DNA of 9,731 nt from an uncultured Hungatella sp. (lineage in GTDB: Bacteria > Bacillota > Clostridia > Lachnospirales > Lachnospiraceae): NCBI GenBank assembly GCA_910585645.1, contig CAJUFP010000143.1:1-9731 (forward strand). Reading direction: 5' to 3'. Below the pieces are notes generated by a model. It was not told where the DNA came from and searched no databases. It saw only the letters and a list, made by a program, of their open reading frames with translations. Position 1 is the first letter of the stretch. Each line of letters begins with the position of its first letter. A program made the translations under genes and the position numbers. This document shows positions 7,401-9,731 of this stretch, piece after piece.

Positions 7401-7918
7401 AAGAAACATTGGATGCTCCAGGCGAATATGAGGAAGAGCCATATTTGGAGGAAGAACATTCAGATGAGGACTATCCAGATGAGGACTACCCGGACAAAGA
7501 TTATCCGGATGGGGATCAATATCAGGAGGAGGACAGATTCCAGGATGTGGCGCCGGACGACGAAGAATATGACGAATCCTTTGAGGAAGAGGCATACGAC
7601 GACCAGGAGTATGAAGAGCCGGAACCTGTGGATGATGACGAAGAGCTGGGAATTGACGCGTTTGCGGATTATGCGGTGCAGTATGCCAGCGATATAGATT
7701 GCAGTATCACCGGGAAGAGCCTGCTTGCCCTGTACGAACGGGTGGAGGTCATGGAAGAGGACGGAATCCCTCTGACCAGAGCGAATGCGGAGGATATGAT
7801 CGAAGAGGCTGCGGATAAAGCTGAGAAACCATCCCTTGGCGGATTAATAAAGGGAGTGTTTTCTTCTAAATATGATAAAGATGGTCTGTTGATTTTAAAA
7901 GAAGAGCATTTTGTGTAG
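4436..7918 (+). CDS. TPR protein with Tyr/Gly prion-like repeats and a degenerate AAA+-like C-terminus
   Basis: The function is not known to me. The product has 1160 residues and no signal peptide or membrane segment, so it is probably cytoplasmic. Residues 1-188 are helical TPR-like repeats (TIDWRRVRNANLL, ALKEGSIREAEDYYREF, MYELAKLYAKAGRTDACVQL). Residues 207-672 are a Tyr/Gly/Ser-rich, probably disordered region whose core (315-542) is 19 consecutive 12-residue repeats. Residues 738-857 resemble an AAA+ core: ISGSKLSKRGVFNVSDKL, then a Walker B-like LIVEEAGDL (801-809) and a sensor-like VVLIDTP (830-836). No GxxxxGK[ST] precedes it. Residues 858-1070 are acidic and Pro-rich. Residues 1071-1130 (LGIDAFADYAVQY...LLALYERV) resemble the lid of related Lachnospiraceae TPR-AAA proteins. 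The N-terminus matches a family I recall from Lachnospiraceae. Co-transcription with recR hints at a link to DNA or cell-envelope housekeeping but proves nothing. A scaffold or condensate-forming role is inference. Confidence 0.9.
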   Translation: MDKYEFNIKVEQIKKMVNKEDFATAMKIADTIDWRRVRNANLLSTISQVYEKNGQYQESKEVLLLAFERAPIGKRFLYKLTELALKEGSIREAEDYYREFCELAPEDTRQYILRYLILKEKRASSDQLIQALERYTNAELDEKWMYELAKLYAKAGRTDACVQLCDKMILLFGVGTYVDKATELKQQYGQSNNFQRPTAQTPARNPYGGNVIQMPGVSAYSGNWQNSGSEQGTTGSGGYEADSGYGTPYGPDNRYDTGAGYGSGGSYGGDQSYGPESSYGGDQSYGSESSYGQGADYNSGTGYGTNQDYSQGTTGYGSQVSYGAENSYGSQKGYGTESGYSSQAGYGTESSYGSPESYGTGNGYGSPAGYGTEGSYGSPAGYGTESGYGSPAGYETESSYGSPVGYGTENDYGSPAGYGAENGYGTPAGYGTENSYGSPAGYGTENGYGSPAGYGTENGYGTPAGYGTENGYGSAERYGTENSYGSPEGYGAEGGYSSQAGYRTDNRYGSQEGHGADGVYGSPEGYGVEGGYGSQKDYEEYGGSVGYGSQGDPGPEAGYVPSENYGAETDYMSPDSYRTETGYGYGSQNGYGAGGGYDDAHYGNREYMPYDGEDAYDTEEPYGGAAGYGPKDDQGLWQESEEGMTRQRQAGYGHREYGYTNPHGGYPQAGPYVVDEEMMANLHQAAAEKELAAEMSRISTEEYVEPQPVSNQTRVFRGKNNIRILRPREEEEKIYYPRSYTIHHMIIEAETAREGFEMAVEELKKVHQETGVNNAVIKISGSKLSKRGVFNVSDKLSGKDLIVEEAGDLTQRDLEELQMLLERDETGMIVVLIDTPHQIAELHQQNPGFINLFKCIGSETYEEEPVQQAQDQVQEEPSAIEESPVGEPVSEPEQKPELKPELKPEQTLQEPDPEISSQPEPELKEETSSSQLDQDALGDTTPPTPQEEETTPESGDNQDGEEEPEKEAEDLPEHADGKDESMEEVRGPEETLDAPGEYEEEPYLEEEHSDEDYPDEDYPDKDYPDGDQYQEEDRFQDVAPDDEEYDESFEEEAYDDQEYEEPEPVDDDEELGIDAFADYAVQYASDIDCSITGKSLLALYERVEVMEEDGIPLTRANAEDMIEEAADKAEKPSLGGLIKGVFSSKYDKDGLLILKEEHFV
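5231..5302 (+). repeat. Tandem pair of 36-bp units upstream of the main array
   Basis: Two adjacent copies encode SYGGDQSYGPES and SYGGDQSYGSES (residues 266-289). They share the 12-residue length of the main array but have a different consensus, and are nearly identical at DNA level. This looks like a separate recent duplication in the same region. Confidence 0.85.
5378..6061 (+). repeat. Tandem array of 19 x 36-bp coding repeats
   Basis: Residues 315-542 split without any insertion or deletion into 19 units of 12 residues, consensus GYGSPAGYGTEN. Examples are residues 447-458 (exact consensus), 435-446 (SYGSPAGYGTEN) and 459-470 (GYGTPAGYGTEN). Each unit is itself two related hexads, xYGSPx and GYGTEx. 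Central units are closest in DNA sequence, and outer units diverge (for example 507-518, RYGSQEGHGADG). The last unit, 531-542, is degraded. Third-position changes such as TAT/TAC, GGC/GGA/GGG and GCG/GCA keep the Tyr and Gly positions. Confidence 0.95.
7121..7150 (+). repeat. Short 12-bp tandem repeat in the acidic region
   Basis: CCAGAACTAAAA occurs at 7121-7132 and 7133-7144, with a third partial copy starting at 7145. It encodes PELK PELK PEQT. This is a micro-duplication in the acidic insert of the TPR protein. Confidence 0.85.
7463..7522 (+). repeat. DEDYP pentapeptide micro-repeat
   Basis: Residues 1010-1029 of the TPR protein read DEDYP, DEDYP, DKDYP, DGDQY: four 15-bp units, the last degraded. 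It shows that the acidic insert also grows by local duplication. Confidence 0.8.
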
Positions 7919-7933
7919 GAAAGAGAGGATCAG

Positions 7934-8758
7934 ATGAACACTCGGTTGATCGCGTTAGATTTGGATGGCACGCTTCTGGATGACCAGAAGCGTCTGCCGG
8001 AGAGGAACAGGAAAGCTTTGGAAGCATGTATTTCTAAAGGGATCTACGTAGTCCCTTGTACCGGGCGTACAGCAGCCGGGATACCGGAGGTTGTAAGGGA
8101 GATTCCGGGTATACGCTACGGGATCACAGTAAACGGCGGTATGCTGGTAGATATGCAGGAAAACCGGATTTTGGATGAAAAACTGCTTGCCCCTCAGATC
8201 GTGGTGGAGATTTACGAGCTTTTAGAGGAATATCATGTTATGTGCGACGCATATATTCAGGGAGACGGATTTTCTGAACGGTATTGCTTTGAGCATATGG
8301 ATGAATACGCGATCCCCGTCCTGGTGCAGGAGCTGGTCAAAAAAACCCGGGTACCTATTGATAATATGAAAGAGTATATCAGAAAACGCAACTGCATGGT
8401 AGATAAACTGAATCTGTTTTTTGATGACAAAAACCAGAGAGCTCAGGTTCGCGGGAGACTGGCGGAGAGAGAGGACATATTGGTCAGCTCTTCCTTTCCT
8501 TTTAACCTGGAGATCAATGGTCCCGGAGCTTCCAAAGGAGAAGGGATTCTCCGTCTGGCCAGGATCCTTGGCGTAAAACCAGAGGAGACGATGGCTTTTG
8601 GAGACGGAGAAAACGATCTGTCTATGATGGAGAAAGCCGGAATCAGTATCGCTATGGAAAATGGAGAGGCATCTATTAAGGAAAAAGCAGATTATACAGC
8701 GCCATGTAACAACGATGCCGGCGTAGCGCAGATGCTGGAAAAGATGGTCCTTTCCTGA
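7934..8758 (+). CDS. Cof-type HAD-IIB family hydrolase (sugar-phosphate phosphatase-like)
   Basis: Cytoplasmic Mg-dependent phosphatase of the haloacid dehalogenase superfamily. Members act on sugar phosphates, flavin or thiamine precursors and similar metabolites, and the substrate here cannot be told. Motif I is DLDGTLLD (9-16, nucleophile D9 and acid/base D11), motif II CTGR (42-45), motif III K201 (in GASKGEG), and motif IV GDGEND (223-228), followed by MMEKAGISIAMENG. The C2B-type cap lies between motifs II and III (about 85-190). The 274-residue length is normal for Cof proteins, and all catalytic residues are present. AGAGAGGA (7922-7928 region) precedes ATG 7934, 15 bases after the TPR gene stop, so it is in the same operon. 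Being co-transcribed with pfk might suggest sugar-phosphate metabolism, but six genes of mixed function make that weak. Confidence 0.93.
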   Translation: MNTRLIALDLDGTLLDDQKRLPERNRKALEACISKGIYVVPCTGRTAAGIPEVVREIPGIRYGITVNGGMLVDMQENRILDEKLLAPQIVVEIYELLEEYHVMCDAYIQGDGFSERYCFEHMDEYAIPVLVQELVKKTRVPIDNMKEYIRKRNCMVDKLNLFFDDKNQRAQVRGRLAEREDILVSSSFPFNLEINGPGASKGEGILRLARILGVKPEETMAFGDGENDLSMMEKAGISIAMENGEASIKEKADYTAPCNNDAGVAQMLEKMVLS

Positions 8759-8774
8759 CAATGATGAGGAGCCT

Positions 8775-9473
8775 ATGAAAAATTGGTTTGAGATAATAAT
8801 AGGAATATATTTGCTGGGGATGATCCTATATGGCCATTACAGGGGGGCCATACGTATGGCGGTTTCCATGGTGGCATTTATTGCCACCTTCCTTCTTGTT
8901 CACATCGCGATGCCTTCTGTGACGGTATTTGTAAAAAATCAGACGCCGGTTTATGGATGGATACAGGAGAGCCTTAAAGAAGCCTTGATATCTGAGGAAC
9001 ATGGGGAACAGCTGTTTGATGAGAGCGAGATTCTGGGTAATCTGAATCTGCCCCGGGAAGTTCAGGAGATTTTGCTGGAACATCATGAGGTTGATCTTTA
9101 CCAGGCCCTGGGGATAAGTACCTTTGCAGAGTATGTAAGCGATTATGTAACTGGACTGATCGTCAGGGCAGCAGGCTTTGTTATTTTATTTTTTGTAGTG
9201 TACGTGGTTGTACATGTACTCATGCGATGGCTGGATGTGATGGCCAGGCTTCCTATTGTATCCGGTGTAAATAAACTGGCAGGCGCTTTGCTGGGGGGAA
9301 TTCAGGGATTATTTTTTGTCTGGCTGTTCCTTTTGTTGGTAATGGCGTTTTCCAGAAGCGGCTGGGCGAGCCAGGTGACAGCTCAGATTGAATCCAGCAA
9401 ATGGCTGTCCTTTTTATATCACTATAATATTTTGTCCAGATTAGTGCTTGGGTTTATAAAAGGGATATTCTGA
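8775..9473 (+). CDS. CvpA-like integral membrane protein
   Basis: Predicted inner-membrane protein of 232 residues related to the CvpA family (colicin V production in E. coli; the general function is unclear, with envelope-stress links reported). Four hydrophobic segments are visible: about 5-20 (FEIIIGIYLLGMILYG), 27-47, 130-150 (VILFFVVYVVVHVL) and 169-192 (LLGGIQGLFFVWLFLLLVMA). The stretch RLPIVSGVNKLAGALLGGIQ (158-177) between TM3 and TM4 is the family signature. A soluble stretch of about 80 residues (50-128), rich in Glu and His, separates TM2 from TM3; this central insert is longer than in the 160-residue E. coli protein. ATG 8775 has ATGAGGAG just upstream, 16 bases after the HAD stop. 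It is the last gene of the operon. Confidence 0.8.
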   Translation: MKNWFEIIIGIYLLGMILYGHYRGAIRMAVSMVAFIATFLLVHIAMPSVTVFVKNQTPVYGWIQESLKEALISEEHGEQLFDESEILGNLNLPREVQEILLEHHEVDLYQALGISTFAEYVSDYVTGLIVRAAGFVILFFVVYVVVHVLMRWLDVMARLPIVSGVNKLAGALLGGIQGLFFVWLFLLLVMAFSRSGWASQVTAQIESSKWLSFLYHYNILSRLVLGFIKGIF

Positions 9474-9520
9474 TGCCAAAGAGGCTCTAAAAATTGTTCA
9501 AAAAAAGTGGCATATATCCC

Positions 9521-9549
9521 TTGACATTTCCTGCATGAAATGGTATAGT
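9521..9549 (+). promoter_or_regulatory. Strong promoter P1 of a downstream stable-RNA operon
   Basis: TTGACA (9521-9526), a 17-base spacer and TATAGT (9544-9549), with an extended -10 TGG (9541-9543). It begins 47 bases after the last stop codon, with no clear terminator in between. The perfect -35 and extended -10 are typical of rRNA or tRNA promoters in Firmicutes. Confidence 0.85.
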
Positions 9550-9550
9550 T

Positions 9551-9577
9551 AACTCCGCCGTAAGAAATACGGCAGTT
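9551..9577 (+). other. Hairpin at the start of the P1 transcript
   Basis: GCCGTA (9557-9562) and TACGGC (9568-9573) form a perfect 6-bp stem around the loop AGAAA, with outer pairing of AACT (9551-9554) and AGTT (9574-9577). The following sequence is AT-rich without a clean T-run, so it is not a standard terminator. It may stabilise the 5' end or cause pausing. Confidence 0.6.
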
Positions 9578-9613
9578 ATTTCTAATAATAATATAGAAAT
9601 AATAAAAAAGTTG

Positions 9614-9642
9614 TTGACAAAGCAGAAACGATATGATATAGT
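9614..9642 (+). promoter_or_regulatory. Strong promoter P2 of the same stable-RNA operon
   Basis: TTGACA (9614-9619), a 17-base spacer and TATAGT (9637-9642), again with an extended -10 TGA (9634-9636). Boxes and spacing are identical to P1, 93 bases downstream. Transcription would start near 9649. Tandem matching promoters are the usual arrangement upstream of bacterial rRNA operons. Confidence 0.87.
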
Positions 9643-9731
9643 AAATGAGTTGTTGCTGAACACCAGACAACAACACGGACCTTGAAAATCGAAGATTGAA
9701 CAGTATGTAAGACCCTGAAAATTCCAAATAA
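9643..9731 (+). other. Probable rRNA-operon leader, cut by the window edge
   Basis: The P2 transcript begins with a stem: GTTGTTGCTG (9649-9658) pairs with CAG and CAACAAC (9664-9674), with one bulged A. ACCTTGAAAATC (9679-9690) follows, similar to the CTTTGAAAAC stretch often found just upstream of Firmicute 16S genes as part of the boxA/processing region. A related CCCTGAAAATTC lies at 9713-9724. No 16S sequence is reached. A tRNA operon is a possible alternative. Confidence 0.6.

Noticed and set aside
7239..7697. Plus-strand 152-codon Arg/Met/Lys-rich frame
   Set aside because: It is the +1 shadow of the acidic Glu/Asp-rich coding stretch (GAG/GAA codons read out of frame).
9473..9513. 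Terminator after the CvpA-like gene
   Set aside because: ATGCCA (9473-9478) can pair with TGGCAT (9508-9513), but the loop is 29 bases and no T-run follows.

Overview
The window looks like chromosome from a low-to-mid GC Firmicute, most likely a Lachnospiraceae (Clostridium cluster XIVa) gut anaerobe. The reasons are a long Gram-positive SRP RNA with an Alu domain, strong GGAGG-type ribosome binding sites, TTGACA/TATAAT-class promoters, a clostridial-type phosphofructokinase, and a TPR protein whose N-terminus I recognise as typical of Lachnospiraceae. The placement rests on recalled family resemblance; no search was run.

Layout, left to right. Positions 1-150 hold no gene I can assign. A consensus promoter (153-181) drives the SRP RNA (about 206-472), followed by a rho-independent terminator (498-540). 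A second promoter (559-587) starts a tightly spaced plus-strand run of seven genes: 6-phosphofructokinase (649), dnaX (1750), a YbaB/EbfC nucleoid protein (3440), recR (3787), a 1160-residue TPR/low-complexity protein (4436), a Cof-type HAD phosphatase (7934) and a CvpA-like membrane protein (8775). Gaps are 2-52 bases and I see no terminator between the genes, so this is probably one operon, though internal promoters cannot be excluded. The right edge (9521-9731) carries two tandem promoters of the same type and a structured leader, as found just upstream of an rRNA operon. No rRNA sequence is present before the window ends.

SRP RNA, dnaX, ybaB and recR form a classic Firmicute neighbourhood: protein targeting, the DNA polymerase III clamp loader, a nucleoid-associated protein and recombinational repair. 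Insertion of pfk and addition of the TPR, HAD and CvpA genes are the less standard parts.

The most unusual item is the 1160-residue protein. It has an N-terminal TPR domain and a roughly 465-residue Tyr/Gly/Ser-rich disordered region. The core of that region is 19 consecutive, indel-free 12-residue repeats (consensus GYGSPAGYGTEN), resembling the [G/S]Y[G/S] prion-like domains of eukaryotic FUS/EWS proteins. After it come an AAA+-like core with no P-loop, a roughly 210-residue acidic insert, and a segment resembling the AAA+ lid. It may be a scaffold able to form condensates. That is inference; the repeat architecture is directly visible.
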